Origin: an uncultured Desulfosarcina sp. | Lineage (GTDB): Bacteria; Desulfobacterota; Desulfobacteria; Desulfobacterales; Desulfosarcinaceae | Direction: 5' to 3' | Length of the DNA stretch: 64,000 bases | Assembly: GCF_963668215.1 (NCBI RefSeq) | Contig: NZ_OY764190.1 | Span: forward strand, 4,960,001-5,024,000 | Shown here: in pieces, positions 16,364 to 26,144 of the stretch | Numbering within the stretch: position 1 is the stretch's first letter | Layout of the letters: every line of letters starts with the position of its first letter | Made by a program: the position numbers and the translations under genes | The notes under the pieces: generated by a model | Told to the model about the DNA's origin: nothing | Databases searched by the model: none | Seen by the model: only the letters and a program-made list of their open reading frames with translations

Positions 16364-17965
16364 ATGGCTTTCTCGTTATCCACACTGCCGCAGCAACTGA
16401 AACTGGCCTTAAAGGGGCTTTCGACGGGAAAACTGGTGGCCATGGCCATCCTGGTGGGCGGCACCATTGCCGCTTTCGCCTTTTTGCTGACCTGGTCGGA
16501 AACCGGCGATATGCATCCGCTATACAGCAATCTGGCCCCCGAAGATGCCGCCGAGATTGTGGCCCATTTGAAGGAAAACCAGATTCCCTACCAGTTGACC
16601 ATGGATGGTGCCGGGGTCCGGATTCCCTATGACAAAATCTATGAAACCCGGCTGAACCTGGCTTCCCTGGGGCTGCCCCGGGGCAACGGCATCGGGTTCG
16701 AAGTCTTCGACGATACCAAACTGGGCATGACCGAATTCGTCCAGAACGTCAATTATCAGCGGGCCCTTCAAGGGGAATTGAGCCGGACCATCAACACCCT
16801 GATGGAGGTGGAAAGCTCCCGTGTCCATATCGTCATGCCGGCGCGTTCGCTGTTTATCGAAGAAGAGGAGCCGGCCACGGCTTCCGTGATACTGAAACTG
16901 AGGCGCGGCAAATACCTGAGCAAGGATCAGATCCAGGGGATCGTCCACCTGGTCTCCTCCAGCGTTTCCCGTTTGGATCCGGAGGATGTCACCATCATCG
17001 ACAACAGCGGGAAAATGCTGGCCGGATTCAAGGAAAAATCCACCGTCAGCCAGGTAACATCCAATCAGCTGGCCTTCCAGGAGAAGAAGGAACGGCTGAT
17101 GGAAAACCGTATCAAGACCATGCTGGAAAGCGTCCTGGGACAGGATAAAGCCATTGTCCGGGTTTCCTGCCTGCTCAATTTTACTCAGCATGAGAAAACC
17201 GAGGAACTTTACCTGCCGGACAACTCGGTCATCCGCAGCGAACAGGGCTCCAGTTCGCTTTCCAGCAATACCGATGCCGCCGCAGCCGGCGTTCCCGGTC
17301 TTCAGGCCAATGTCGTACCCGGAAATACAGGGGGGACCACCGATGGCGGCGCACGCAACAACCAGAAACAGCAGTACACGAAAAACTATGAAGTGAGCAA
17401 ACGGGTCAACCGCGAGATCTTGCCCGTCGGCAGTATCCAGCGGCTCTCCGTTGCAGTGGTCGTGGATGGAACCTACCGGCAGCCGGAAGAAGGGGCCGAA
17501 GGGGAGCAGGCGCAATATGTTCCCAGAACGTCCGAAGAGATGGCCACCTTGGAGAGCATCGTCAAGAGTGCGGTGAACTACGATGCAGCCAGGGGCGATG
17601 TCATCGAAGTGGCCAATATCCCCTTCGAGATGGACATGGCCGTGGATACGGAAATGGTGCCCGAGTCTCCGGGCTGGATGGATATGCTCAAGGCCCACCA
17701 GACCCTGATCAAATATGCCGCGGCGGCCCTGTTCTTCCTGATGTCTTTTATGATGATCATCAAGCCGCTGGCGCGCTGGCTGACTTCGACGCCCATCGAA
17801 GAGATCCAGATGCTGGAGCAGCTTCCCCAGACCATCAAGGAGCTGGAGCGCCGCTACGCGGAAGCGGACAAAGAAAACAGCTACACCCGGCAGATCGAAA
17901 ACCTGATCAAGGAGAACCGTTCCGGGTCTACCCAATTGATGAAAACCTGGCTGAAAGAAACGTAA
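16364..17965 (+). CDS. fliF: Flagellar MS-ring protein FliF
   Basis: A 533-residue inner-membrane ring protein. One membrane helix lies near residues 26-44 (VAMAILVGGTIAAFAFLLTW) and one near 447-466 (AAAALFFLMSFMMIIKPLARW). The ring-building domain has LYSNLAPEDAAEIVAHLKENQIPY, PRGNGIGFEVFD, TEFVQNVNYQRALQGELSRTI and VESSRVHIVMP. The C-terminal cytoplasmic tail binds FliG. GGAG precedes the ATG. The reading frame is intact despite the upstream insertion. Confidence 0.97.
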   Translation: MAFSLSTLPQQLKLALKGLSTGKLVAMAILVGGTIAAFAFLLTWSETGDMHPLYSNLAPEDAAEIVAHLKENQIPYQLTMDGAGVRIPYDKIYETRLNLASLGLPRGNGIGFEVFDDTKLGMTEFVQNVNYQRALQGELSRTINTLMEVESSRVHIVMPARSLFIEEEEPATASVILKLRRGKYLSKDQIQGIVHLVSSSVSRLDPEDVTIIDNSGKMLAGFKEKSTVSQVTSNQLAFQEKKERLMENRIKTMLESVLGQDKAIVRVSCLLNFTQHEKTEELYLPDNSVIRSEQGSSSLSSNTDAAAAGVPGLQANVVPGNTGGTTDGGARNNQKQQYTKNYEVSKRVNREILPVGSIQRLSVAVVVDGTYRQPEEGAEGEQAQYVPRTSEEMATLESIVKSAVNYDAARGDVIEVANIPFEMDMAVDTEMVPESPGWMDMLKAHQTLIKYAAAALFFLMSFMMIIKPLARWLTSTPIEEIQMLEQLPQTIKELERRYAEADKENSYTRQIENLIKENRSGSTQLMKTWLKET

Positions 17966-18021
17966 GAGCGTGTAGCTCATAGCTGATAGTTCCTAAGACC
18001 TTTAAACTCGAATAAAACGCC

Positions 18022-18984
18022 ATGGACCCCAGAAATCTCATTGGATCATTGAAAGCGGCCATTCTTGTCCATGCCCTGGGATGGGATGTCGTCTCGCCGG
18101 TCGTCGACCAACTCAGCAAGGCCGAGCGTAATCTGATTTTCAAGCTTCAAGCCAAGCTGGAATCGGTCTCCCCGGCCCTGGTTGAAAGCGTCGCCAGGGA
18201 ATTCATCGAGAAGGCGGCCCCTCCCAAACAGATCGAAAGCAAGGAGGGCGGGGAGAAGGCGACCGCCGAAGGGTCGGATGAGCGGCGGGAAAAAAATCTC
18301 AATGCCATCCAGTCCATTCCACCGGATCTGTTGATTCAGCTGATTCAAAGCGAACATCCCCAGACCATCTCCTTGATTATCGCCCACTTGCAGCCGCACA
18401 TCGCCAGTGAGGTCATGGGGCTGCTGCCCGAAGACTTGCGGGCCGACGTGGCCTACCGCATCGCCAATCTGGACAAGGTCGCCTCGGGAATGCTCGAGGA
18501 GATCGACCGTGCCTTCGAGGAAATTCTGGCCAACAAGGAAACTTCCAGCACCCAGAAAGCCGGAGGCGTGCCCCGTTTGGCCGAAATATTGAATATGATC
18601 GACGGCACCGCAGCCGAGCAGATTATCGAAGAAATCGAGGAAGACGACCCCGAACTGGCCGAAGAGATCCGCCAGAACATGTTCATTTTCGACGATATCG
18701 TCCTCGTGGACGATCGTGGACTACAGAAGGTGCTGCGTTCCGTGGAATCCCAGGAACTGGCCATCGCGCTCAAGGCCTCGACCGACGAAGTCAAAGACAA
18801 AATTTTCCGCAATATGTCCCAGCGGGCGGCCGAGATTCTCAAAGAAGAGATGGAAGTTTCCGGAGCCGTCCGCATCAAGGATGTCACCGATGCCCAGCAG
18901 AAGATCACCAAGATCGTCCAGGATATGGAAAGAAAGGGCGAACTGGTCATCAGCGGAAGGGGAGGGGAGGAATTTGTTGGCTGA
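18022..18984 (+). CDS. fliG: Flagellar motor switch protein FliG
   Basis: A 320-residue C-ring protein that couples the stator to rotation. The middle domain has the EHPQT motif (QLIQSEHPQTISLIIAHLQP), followed by ILNMIDG, the charged linker and the C-terminal torque domain (MFIFDDIVLVDDRGLQKVLRSVESQELAIALK). The N-terminal FliF-binding domain is recognisable (LKAAILVHALG) but slightly divergent and is followed by a charged insert (KEGGEKATAEGSDERREK). The ATG has little ribosome-site signal. The end overlaps fliH by eight bases. Confidence 0.95.
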   Translation: MDPRNLIGSLKAAILVHALGWDVVSPVVDQLSKAERNLIFKLQAKLESVSPALVESVAREFIEKAAPPKQIESKEGGEKATAEGSDERREKNLNAIQSIPPDLLIQLIQSEHPQTISLIIAHLQPHIASEVMGLLPEDLRADVAYRIANLDKVASGMLEEIDRAFEEILANKETSSTQKAGGVPRLAEILNMIDGTAAEQIIEEIEEDDPELAEEIRQNMFIFDDIVLVDDRGLQKVLRSVESQELAIALKASTDEVKDKIFRNMSQRAAEILKEEMEVSGAVRIKDVTDAQQKITKIVQDMERKGELVISGRGGEEFVG

Positions 18985-19690
18985 CGCATCCAAAGACAAC
19001 CGGTCATCGCTATCCGAATCCTGTGCGCTCTATTATTTCCCTGAAATTCCCTGCGACGAGGTAAAAGAGCGTGCACCATCGCCCGAACCGGAATGCTTTG
19101 TGGGCATGGGCCTCGGCAACGACCATGACGGTTCTGCATCCCCAGGGAATCTGGAAGATTCGGAAGAGGTGCGCCAACTGGTCGAAGAGGCATTCGCCAA
19201 GGGACAGGAAAAGGGGCGTGCCGAGGTGGCGGCAGCCAATCGGGAAAAGATCGAGCAGGCGGTGGCGGCACTGAAAGCGGCCATCGAGGAGATGGAAAAA
19301 AATCGCTGCCGGGACCGCGAGCGGATGGAGATCGAGACCGTTCGTCTGGCGCTGGCCATCGCCAAAAAAATCGTACGCTACGAAACCGAACACGGCGACG
19401 TCATCGAAAAGGTGGTCAAAGCGGCCATGCAGCAGGTGGCCGACCCCCGCAAATTGAGGGTGCGGCTCAACCCCCGGGATATCGAGGCGGTCGCGGCCCT
19501 GGGCGATCAATTGCAAAACGGCGAGGATGCCGATGCGCAGCTGGCGTTGGAGGGCGATGAAGCCGTCGGCCGGGGAGGCTGTGTGATCGAGGCCCGACTC
19601 GGCGATGTGGACGCGCGGATCGAGCAACAGATCAAAGTGATTGAAGAAATGTTGAACGATCGACTGCCCAAACCCATTGCCGAAGGGTGA
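18977..19690 (+). CDS. fliH: Flagellar export apparatus stator FliH
   Basis: A 237-residue negative regulator of the FliI ATPase. The reading frame continues far upstream inside fliG, but the start is placed at the TTG at 18977: AGGGGAGG lies six bases before it and gives the usual FliH length. It contains the alanine/glutamate-rich coiled coil with spaced glycines (EEAFAKGQEKGRAEVAAANREK) and the C-terminal FliI-binding domain (LRVRLNPRDIEAV, GCVIEARLGDVDARIEQQIKVIEEML). It sits between fliG and fliI as in most operons. Confidence 0.9.
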   Translation: MADASKDNRSSLSESCALYYFPEIPCDEVKERAPSPEPECFVGMGLGNDHDGSASPGNLEDSEEVRQLVEEAFAKGQEKGRAEVAAANREKIEQAVAALKAAIEEMEKNRCRDRERMEIETVRLALAIAKKIVRYETEHGDVIEKVVKAAMQQVADPRKLRVRLNPRDIEAVAALGDQLQNGEDADAQLALEGDEAVGRGGCVIEARLGDVDARIEQQIKVIEEMLNDRLPKPIAEG

Positions 19691-19700
19691 CCGCGACGCT

Positions 19701-21020
19701 ATGAACCAGCCGTTTTCCATGGATAAGTACCATGACGTCGTTCGCTCCGCGGCGGCGATACGCGCCAACGGACGGGTAAAAAAGGTCGTCGGCCTGGTTA
19801 TCGAAGCCAGTGGGCCGGGATCGCAGATCGGATGCGTCTGCGATATTTTCGCCGAGGGCAGTGCAAGACCGGTGAGTGCGGAGGTGCTGGGCTTCAAGGA
19901 AGACTCCGTTCTGCTGATGCCCCTGGAAGATATCCACAGTCTGGGACCGGGCTGCAAGGTGGTGGCCCGGACCGAAAAAGCCCAGGTCGGCGTAGGCCCG
20001 GCATTGCTGGGCAGGGTGATCGACGGGCTCGGCAACCCCATCGACGGCAAAGGCCCCCTGCCGGTCGACACCACCTACCCTATCTATGCCAATCCAGTCA
20101 ATCCGCTGCTTCGCAACCGCATCGAGCGTCCACTGGATCTGGGCATCCGGGCCATCAACGGTCTGTTGACCGTTGGCTGCGGCCAACGCATGGGCATTTT
20201 TGCCGGTTCCGGTGTCGGCAAGAGCGTTCTGATGGGAATGATCGCCCGCAACACCGCGGCGGAGGTCAATGTCATCGGTCTGATCGGCGAGCGTGGCCGG
20301 GAACTCAACGAGTTCATCCAGAAGGATCTCGGCGAGGAAGGGTTGAAAAAATCCGTTGTCGTCGTGGCGACCTCCGATCACCTGCCGCTGGTGCGGCTGC
20401 GGGGAGGCTTCATCGCCACCGCCATCGCCGAGTACTTCCGCGACCAGGGCAAGCATGTCAATCTGATGATGGATTCGGTCACCCGTCTGGCCATGGCCCA
20501 GCGGGAAATCGGCCTGTCATTAGGAGAACCACCCACGACCAAGGGCTACACGCCTTCCGTCTTTTCGATTTTGCCCAAGCTTCTGGAGCGGGCGGGAACG
20601 TCGTCCCATCGCGGCACCATTACCGGGTTGTACACCGTCCTGGTAGAAGGGGACGACATGAACGAACCCATCGCCGATGCGGTGCGCTCCATTCTCGACG
20701 GACACATCGTGCTTACCCGGGATCTGGCAAACCAGAACCACTATCCGGCCATCGACATCCTCAGAAGTATCAGCCGGGTGATGGAAGATATTACCGATCT
20801 CGACCACAAGCACCACGTGGGAAAGATCAAGGAGGTGCTGGCGACCTATCGCAAAGCCGAAGACCTGATCAATATCGGCGCCTACGAGGCCGGCAGCAAT
20901 CCCAATATCGACTTCGCCATCCGGATGATCGAACCCATCAACAGCTATCTCCGCCAGGGAATCAAGGACGCCACAACGTTTGAAGAAAGCGTCGCGGCGC
21001 TGCACGCCATGATGCAATAG
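19701..21020 (+). CDS. fliI: Flagellum-specific ATPase FliI
   Basis: A 439-residue hexameric ATPase of the type III export gate. The Walker A motif is GIFAGSGVGKSVLMG, the GERGRE motif follows (VIGLIGERGRELNEF), then the LMMDSVTRLAMAQREIGLSLGEPPTTKGYTPSVF block. The ATG at 19701 is the natural start; a TTG at 19677 would add eight residues. It is the last gene of the flgB operon before a 240-base gap and a new sigma-54 promoter. Confidence 0.97.
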   Translation: MNQPFSMDKYHDVVRSAAAIRANGRVKKVVGLVIEASGPGSQIGCVCDIFAEGSARPVSAEVLGFKEDSVLLMPLEDIHSLGPGCKVVARTEKAQVGVGPALLGRVIDGLGNPIDGKGPLPVDTTYPIYANPVNPLLRNRIERPLDLGIRAINGLLTVGCGQRMGIFAGSGVGKSVLMGMIARNTAAEVNVIGLIGERGRELNEFIQKDLGEEGLKKSVVVVATSDHLPLVRLRGGFIATAIAEYFRDQGKHVNLMMDSVTRLAMAQREIGLSLGEPPTTKGYTPSVFSILPKLLERAGTSSHRGTITGLYTVLVEGDDMNEPIADAVRSILDGHIVLTRDLANQNHYPAIDILRSISRVMEDITDLDHKHHVGKIKEVLATYRKAEDLINIGAYEAGSNPNIDFAIRMIEPINSYLRQGIKDATTFEESVAALHAMMQ

Positions 21021-21195
21021 ACGGCAGCCGGACCCTGTTATGGTCAAAAGACAATTTCTCTTCGGGAAACGGGCCGGGGAAAAAAATGCTGCTGATGGAA
21101 ATTGTTGCCGGTCAGTGAAGCGGCGGAGAATCCGAACGGAAACGAAAAACGAAAAAAATGCAGTAAAAACAGGTATAAGAAGAGATGTCAATATC

Positions 21196-21211
21196 TGGCA
21201 CGAGGTATGCT
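21196..21211 (+). promoter_or_regulatory. Sigma-54 promoter of fliJ-fliK-flgD-flgE
   Basis: TGGCACGAGGTATGCT: perfect -24 half (TGGCACG), GG-N10-GC exact, ATGC instead of TTGC at -12. It lies 51 bases before fliJ. Confidence 0.8.
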
Positions 21212-21261
21212 AAGCAATTAAGGCAAGAACGTATCGAACCCGAATCGATAGTTGTGTAACC

Positions 21262-21723
21262 ATGTACACTTTCAACCTGCAAACCGTTTTGGATCATCGG
21301 CAATTTATCGAAGACAACCTGAAAAAGGAACTCGCCGAAATCAAACAGCAGGTGGCAAAGGTCCGGCAGCAACTGGACACGACGAAAAGGAAAGAGATGG
21401 ATACCGCTCAAGCGTTGAAAGAAGAACAGTCCAAAGGCCTTTCCAGCGACGGGGTGCTCGCCTATCATTCTTACCTGAATCGGCTGGCCGATCGCATCGA
21501 ACGCCAGAAAAACACGCTCGAAAAGCTTGTTGAGGACGAATCCGAAAAACAAAACGAGCTTCTCGAAGCCATGAAGCGGCGTCAGATTCTGGAAAAGCTC
21601 AAGGAGCAGGGGTTGGATCGCTACAATCGGGCCATATTGAAAAAGGAAATGGAACTAATCGATGAACTCGCGGTGAACCGTTTTGCCCGAAAAATGATTA
21701 ATGCCAACGGAGAGAGCGAATGA
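21262..21723 (+). CDS. fliJ: Flagellar export chaperone FliJ
   Basis: A 153-residue coiled-coil protein (FNLQTVLDHRQFIEDNLKKELAEIKQQVAKVRQQL and similar), FliJ-like in length, charge and N-terminal YTFNLQTVLD-R pattern. FliJ is the stalk of the FliI ring. Its place right after fliI and before fliK supports the name. It shares ATGA with fliK. Confidence 0.88.
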   Translation: MYTFNLQTVLDHRQFIEDNLKKELAEIKQQVAKVRQQLDTTKRKEMDTAQALKEEQSKGLSSDGVLAYHSYLNRLADRIERQKNTLEKLVEDESEKQNELLEAMKRRQILEKLKEQGLDRYNRAILKKEMELIDELAVNRFARKMINANGESE

Positions 21724-23345
21724 TTCCCTTCGGTACATTTGTACAGGCCACCGGTTCGATGCCCGCAGCGGGTAGCGGCGGCACCGGAACAGGAAATTCG
21801 GCAACGGTGAACAGCGGACTCGCGCAAGACGGATCTGCACAAGCCGGTGGGGAAGCATCCGATTCGTTTCCCGCCTGGGTCCGAAAACTCACCGGGGATG
21901 ACGCCTCGGCAGCCTCCGACGGAGAAATCCGGGATCAACTCCAAAATGAATCCACAGAATCGGAAACCACCGAATTGAAAGCCCTCGACTGGGATCAATT
22001 GACTTCCATGATTGCCGAGGCCATGGAACAATCTACGGAACTGCCCGACGACAGCCAACTTATCGATGGCATCGATATTTCAGACATCCAGGATGCTTTG
22101 CAGCAGATGACGGGTGACCACCTGTCTGTCGCTGAAAACCCGTCTTTGCAGGCGCTTGCGAATCTCGTCATGGATATGGATTCGGTCGATAAATCCGGTC
22201 GAACCGTGGACCTTCGCGTTCAACCCATGGCGGTCGTTCAAGAGATGACCGGTGGCGATCAGGAAGGGCAGGCACGTGGCCAATGGGCGACCGCGTTAAA
22301 TGCGATGGCTGAAGACAGTACCGCATCGGATAAGTCCGTGGCGATGGAGCAGGGTCTCGAAACCGGGAAATTAGCTCAGACTCAGGATGAGGTCAAAACG
22401 GCCGAGTTCAACCAAACGTTGCAGGCGGAAAAAAATAAAGAGAAACCAGTATCCCCGGTCGATTCATCAGCCGCCGCCGTTGACGAAACAGCCGACGAAG
22501 AAAACCCTGAAGCCAATGCGCAGCGCATCGGTGAAGGAATTAAAAAGGCTCTTCGTACCGACGATCCAGGCGCATCTCAAAAAGAAAACCGGGAACTGAG
22601 GGAGTCGCTGTCGGCTGTCGGCGGCAAGACCGGCCAGGATTCATCGTCCTTGGATGAAAACCGTTCCGATAGCCGGCGCGCTATGCGAAGCGAAATCCAG
22701 GACAAAAGCCAATCGGCAGATGCCGGTGAGAAGGAACTGCCCAAAGCAGCGCCCTCATCGGAGCCGGTGAAAACGGCAGGTACGGAATCGAATCGTTTCG
22801 CCGATACGATTCAGGATGCCGCACGGGCGACGACCGAAAAAACCAGTTCCGTCCAGGCCGCACCGTCGGAACGAACGGAAGCGTCGACGGCCCAGCGTTT
22901 TCAGGCCACAGTCACGGACCAGATCGTAGACAAGGCCAGTTTGCGTACCATCCAGGGCCGCAGCGAGATTCAGATCCGGTTGAAGCCGGATTTTCTGGGC
23001 AATGTCCAGATGAATATCTCCGCCGACAAAGAACAGCTGGTGGTGCGCATGGTGACCGATCAACCGGTGGTCAAGGAGATTATCGAGGCCAACCTGCACC
23101 AGTTGAAAACGGAACTGCAGCACCAGGGACTGACCGTCGATCGCTTCGAGGTGGTGGTCAATCCCGATGCGGAACAGCAGCAGAACCGGGATCAGTTTGC
23201 CCAGATGTTTAAACATTCTTCCTTTCAAAACGGACGGCGGCAGGATTCCGAGCAGGAGCCGGAAACCGATCGTCGGGAAAACAGCGGACGAGAGGACGAT
23301 CATCCGACGGGTGCAAAGAAGGACGGCGTCAATTATTTTGCCTGA
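21720..23345 (+). CDS. fliK: Flagellar hook-length control protein FliK
   Basis: A 541-residue exported ruler. The first ~380 residues are low complexity, acidic and rich in Ser, Ala, Glu and Gln, as usual for the ruler region. The folded C-terminal domain follows: RSEIQIRLKPDFLGNVQMNIS, VVRMVTDQPVVKEIIEANLHQLKTELQHQGL, VDRFEVVVN. This domain switches FlhB specificity from hook to filament. It sits between fliJ and flgD, coupled to fliJ by a four-base overlap. Confidence 0.93.
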   Translation: MIPFGTFVQATGSMPAAGSGGTGTGNSATVNSGLAQDGSAQAGGEASDSFPAWVRKLTGDDASAASDGEIRDQLQNESTESETTELKALDWDQLTSMIAEAMEQSTELPDDSQLIDGIDISDIQDALQQMTGDHLSVAENPSLQALANLVMDMDSVDKSGRTVDLRVQPMAVVQEMTGGDQEGQARGQWATALNAMAEDSTASDKSVAMEQGLETGKLAQTQDEVKTAEFNQTLQAEKNKEKPVSPVDSSAAAVDETADEENPEANAQRIGEGIKKALRTDDPGASQKENRELRESLSAVGGKTGQDSSSLDENRSDSRRAMRSEIQDKSQSADAGEKELPKAAPSSEPVKTAGTESNRFADTIQDAARATTEKTSSVQAAPSERTEASTAQRFQATVTDQIVDKASLRTIQGRSEIQIRLKPDFLGNVQMNISADKEQLVVRMVTDQPVVKEIIEANLHQLKTELQHQGLTVDRFEVVVNPDAEQQQNRDQFAQMFKHSSFQNGRRQDSEQEPETDRRENSGREDDHPTGAKKDGVNYFA

Positions 23346-23398
23346 TTCGTTGCGTATGATCGTAGTACCCGAACAATGATTTTCAAAGGGATAAGACA

Positions 23399-24079
23399 AT
23401 GAGCGTCACGAGCGTTTCCGAAGTATACAGCCAGGCATCCACGACAACCAGCACCGATGAATCGGTCCTGGACAAGGACGATTTTCTGACCCTGCTGGTG
23501 GCCCAATTGCAGAACCAGGATCCGTTGAACCCCTCGGACAGCACCGAGTTCACGGCGCAACTGGCCCAGTTCAGTTCCCTCGAGCAACTCCAGAATGTCA
23601 ACGATACCCTGGCGAACTTCGAAGTCTATCAATCCACCTTGAACAACATCGAGGCCGCGAATTTCGTCGGGACGAAAATCACCGCCGCCGGTAACACGGT
23701 TACCGTTTCGGACGGGCTTGCCGATGATATTTCCGTCGAACTGGGAGACGATTGTTCCAGCGTGTATATTATGATTTACAACAGTTCCGGCGGGTTCGTG
23801 AACGACATCGATGCCGGCAGCCTGGATGCGGGAACCCATGCCATCGAATGGGACGGTACCGACGAAAACGGCGCTGCGGTCAGCGACGGGGTGTACACCT
23901 TTTCAATTTATGCCATCGATGCCGATGGCAATAGCGTAGCCTCCACCTCTTACATTACCGGAACGGTGACGGGTATCGACTATCAATCGGGAGAGACGGT
24001 GCTTTTGGTCGGCGATCAGGAAGTCGCCATTTCTTCGCTGGTGCGGGTTGAGTCCGCCGGCGTTGACGAAAACGTGTAA
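23399..24079 (+). CDS. flgD: Flagellar hook capping protein FlgD
   Basis: A 226-residue hook-assembly scaffold. The N-terminal signature is DKDDFLTLLVAQLQNQDPLNPSDSTEFTAQLAQFSSLEQLQNVN. The C-terminal Ig-like/tudor region includes AGTHAIEWDGTDENGAAVSDGVYTFSI. Only 53 bases separate it from fliK and 23 from flgE. Confidence 0.96.
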   Translation: MSVTSVSEVYSQASTTTSTDESVLDKDDFLTLLVAQLQNQDPLNPSDSTEFTAQLAQFSSLEQLQNVNDTLANFEVYQSTLNNIEAANFVGTKITAAGNTVTVSDGLADDISVELGDDCSSVYIMIYNSSGGFVNDIDAGSLDAGTHAIEWDGTDENGAAVSDGVYTFSIYAIDADGNSVASTSYITGTVTGIDYQSGETVLLVGDQEVAISSLVRVESAGVDENV

Positions 24080-24102
24080 AGGACAGATAAAGGAGATCGG
24101 TT

Positions 24103-25335
24103 ATGATTGGTTCGTTGTATTCCGGCATATCGGGACTGAAAGCCAACACCAGCGCCATGGCGGTGATCGGCGACAACATCGCCAACGTGGACACTACCGG
24201 ATTTAAATGCTCGCGGGTGTCGTTCGCCAATATTTTCAGCTCCACCCTGAGTCAGACCAACCTGCAGATCGGGCGCGGCGTGACCCTCAACGGGGTGAAC
24301 CCCCAGTGGGAATCCGGATCCCTGGAGAATACCACCAGCGCCACCGACCTGTCGGTCAACGGTTCCGGACTGTTCATGGTAAGCGACCCCTCGACCGGCA
24401 TCAACTATTACACTCGGGCCGGGCAGTTCGAATGGGACAACGAAGGCAACCTGGTCAATCCGGACGGATTCATCGTTCAGGGATATTCGGTAGACCCGAC
24501 TACGGGCGATATCGGTACCATCGGCGACATCGTTCTGCCCAACGGCAGCAGCGCCCCCAATCCCACCAGCGAAATCACTTTCGGCCTCAATTTGAACAGC
24601 GATGCGGAGGTCGGCGATACATTCACCAGCTCCATCACCACCTACGATTCTTTGGGATCGGAAGCCATTCTTGATATTGTATTTGAACGAACCGCCACAG
24701 GATGGGACTGGACGGTCGATGTGACCCACGACAACGGGACCGCAACGAGTGCATCCACCGGTACGATCGCATTCGACGCAAACGGAGAACTGGACCCGGG
24801 CAGTTGTGTCCCCGCCGATGCCAACCCTACCATTACCATTACAGGCCTCGCTCCGGCGAATCCGACACAGACCATCACCTGGACCTATCTGGATACCGCC
24901 GGCGACTCGGACGGCAGTGTCACCGGCTACAGCTCCGAATCCACCAAAACAGCCCAGAGCCAGGACGGCTACCCGTCCGGCAGCCTTCAGTCAGTGACCG
25001 TCGATGAAGACGGCTATTTCACGGGGATCTATTCCAACGGCTCCATGCTTCCCTTTGCCCTGATCACGCTGGCCGATTTTGCCAGCTACGCCGGACTGGC
25101 CAAACAGGGCAGCAACCTCTACTCCGAATCGCTGGCCTCCGGCCAGGCCCTGCTGGGTGCCCCCAATACCGCCAGCCTGGGTGCCATCGCGCCCAGCACC
25201 CTGGAGATGTCCAATGTGGACATGGCCACCGAATTCGTGGAGATGATCACCACCCAACGCGCCTACCAGGCCAATTCCAAGGTGATCACCACCAGCGACG
25301 AGATCCTCCAGGAACTGATCAACATCAAGCGCTAA
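24103..25335 (+). CDS. flgE: Flagellar hook protein FlgE
   Basis: A 410-residue hook subunit. The N-terminus reads LYSGISGLKANTSAMAVIGDNIANVDTTGFK and the C-terminus ends SNVDMATEFVEMITTQRAYQANSKVITTSDEILQELINIKR, both diagnostic of FlgE. The middle has the FlgE D1 block (LSVNGSGLFMVSDP, YYTRAGQFEWDNEGNLVNPDGFIVQGY). AAAGGAGAT precedes the start. A hairpin terminator follows 23 bases after the stop. Confidence 0.97.
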   Translation: MIGSLYSGISGLKANTSAMAVIGDNIANVDTTGFKCSRVSFANIFSSTLSQTNLQIGRGVTLNGVNPQWESGSLENTTSATDLSVNGSGLFMVSDPSTGINYYTRAGQFEWDNEGNLVNPDGFIVQGYSVDPTTGDIGTIGDIVLPNGSSAPNPTSEITFGLNLNSDAEVGDTFTSSITTYDSLGSEAILDIVFERTATGWDWTVDVTHDNGTATSASTGTIAFDANGELDPGSCVPADANPTITITGLAPANPTQTITWTYLDTAGDSDGSVTGYSSESTKTAQSQDGYPSGSLQSVTVDEDGYFTGIYSNGSMLPFALITLADFASYAGLAKQGSNLYSESLASGQALLGAPNTASLGAIAPSTLEMSNVDMATEFVEMITTQRAYQANSKVITTSDEILQELINIKR

Positions 25336-25358
25336 CCTCGTGACACAGTAAACGATTC

Positions 25359-25408
25359 GACAGGGCGAGCGGTCTTCCGATATCCGGGAAGACCGCTTGT
25401 CGCCTGTC
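25359..25408 (+). terminator. Terminator after flgE
   Basis: AGCGGTCTTCC (25368-25378) pairs perfectly with GGAAGACCGCT (25387-25397), and the stem is extended by GACAGG/CCTGTC outside. There is no long T-run. Confidence 0.7.
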
Positions 25409-25676
25409 AACACCTTGACCCTGTTTCGTATTTATTGACACGCCGGCTGCCGTTTTTCCCCGACACGCCGTTGCCCGCATCGATTTTTTGGTTCGACCGA
25501 ACCGTTTATCTCCCCGCCAAACCGCAACATAACTACCCGAAAGCACATCCACGCCGATTGGAAGTGATCCTCGAATTCCCTTTTTTTACTATGGCATGCA
25601 ACATGCTAATCAATGTCATCATCGATAGAAAACGGGTCGATACGAATCCGATCCATTACCCGGCGGAGGCAGGCGT
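25409..25676. other. Spacer upstream of fliL
   Basis: Part of a 341-base gap between flgE and fliL. Apart from the flgE terminator and the sigma-54 promoter at 25592-25607, I see nothing in it. The 85-codon frame at 25435 has no recognisable product. Confidence 0.6.
25592..25607 (+). promoter_or_regulatory. Sigma-54 promoter of fliLMNOPQR-flhB
   Basis: TGGCATGCAACATGCT: GG-N10-GC exact, -12 element ATGC. It is 70 bases before fliL. Confidence 0.72.
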
Positions 25677-26135
25677 ATGTCTAAAATGCTGATGATCATT
25701 ATCCTTTCGGTTGTGTTGCTTTTCATGGGGGCCGTGGGAGGCGGTTTTTTTATCCTTTGGAACAAGATCTCCCAGTTGCCCAAGGACCCGGCCACGGTAG
25801 AGGAGATTCCGGTGGAAGAGGAGGAAAACGCCATCGGTCCGTTGTACTCGCTGGATACCATGATCGTGAACCTGGCGGATCACGGCGGCAAGCGCTACCT
25901 TCGGGTGACGATGGCCTTGGAACTCAGTGATCCCGAGGCGATGACAACCATCGAAAGTCGTCTGCCCCAGGTTCGGGATGCGATTTTGATGATCCTGCCC
26001 ACCAAAAAGTACGAGGACGTGAGCACAACGGACGGGAAGATCGCCCTGAGAAAGGAAATCATGGAAAAGATCAACAGCCTGATGACCAAAGGGCAGGTCA
26101 ACAACCTCTACTTTACCGAATTCGTCGTACAATAG
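25677..26135 (+). CDS. fliL: Flagellar basal body-associated protein FliL
   Basis: A 152-residue single-pass inner-membrane protein around the stator. A membrane helix lies at about residues 3-25 (MLMIIILSVVLLFMGAVGGGFFILW), followed by an acidic linker and the periplasmic domain (YSLDTMIVNLADHGGKRYLRVTMALEL, VRDAILMILPTKKYEDV, FTEFVVQ). GGAGG precedes the ATG by seven bases. It is the first gene of the operon. Confidence 0.95.
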   Translation: MSKMLMIIILSVVLLFMGAVGGGFFILWNKISQLPKDPATVEEIPVEEEENAIGPLYSLDTMIVNLADHGGKRYLRVTMALELSDPEAMTTIESRLPQVRDAILMILPTKKYEDVSTTDGKIALRKEIMEKINSLMTKGQVNNLYFTEFVVQ

Positions 26136-26144
26136 GAAGCGACC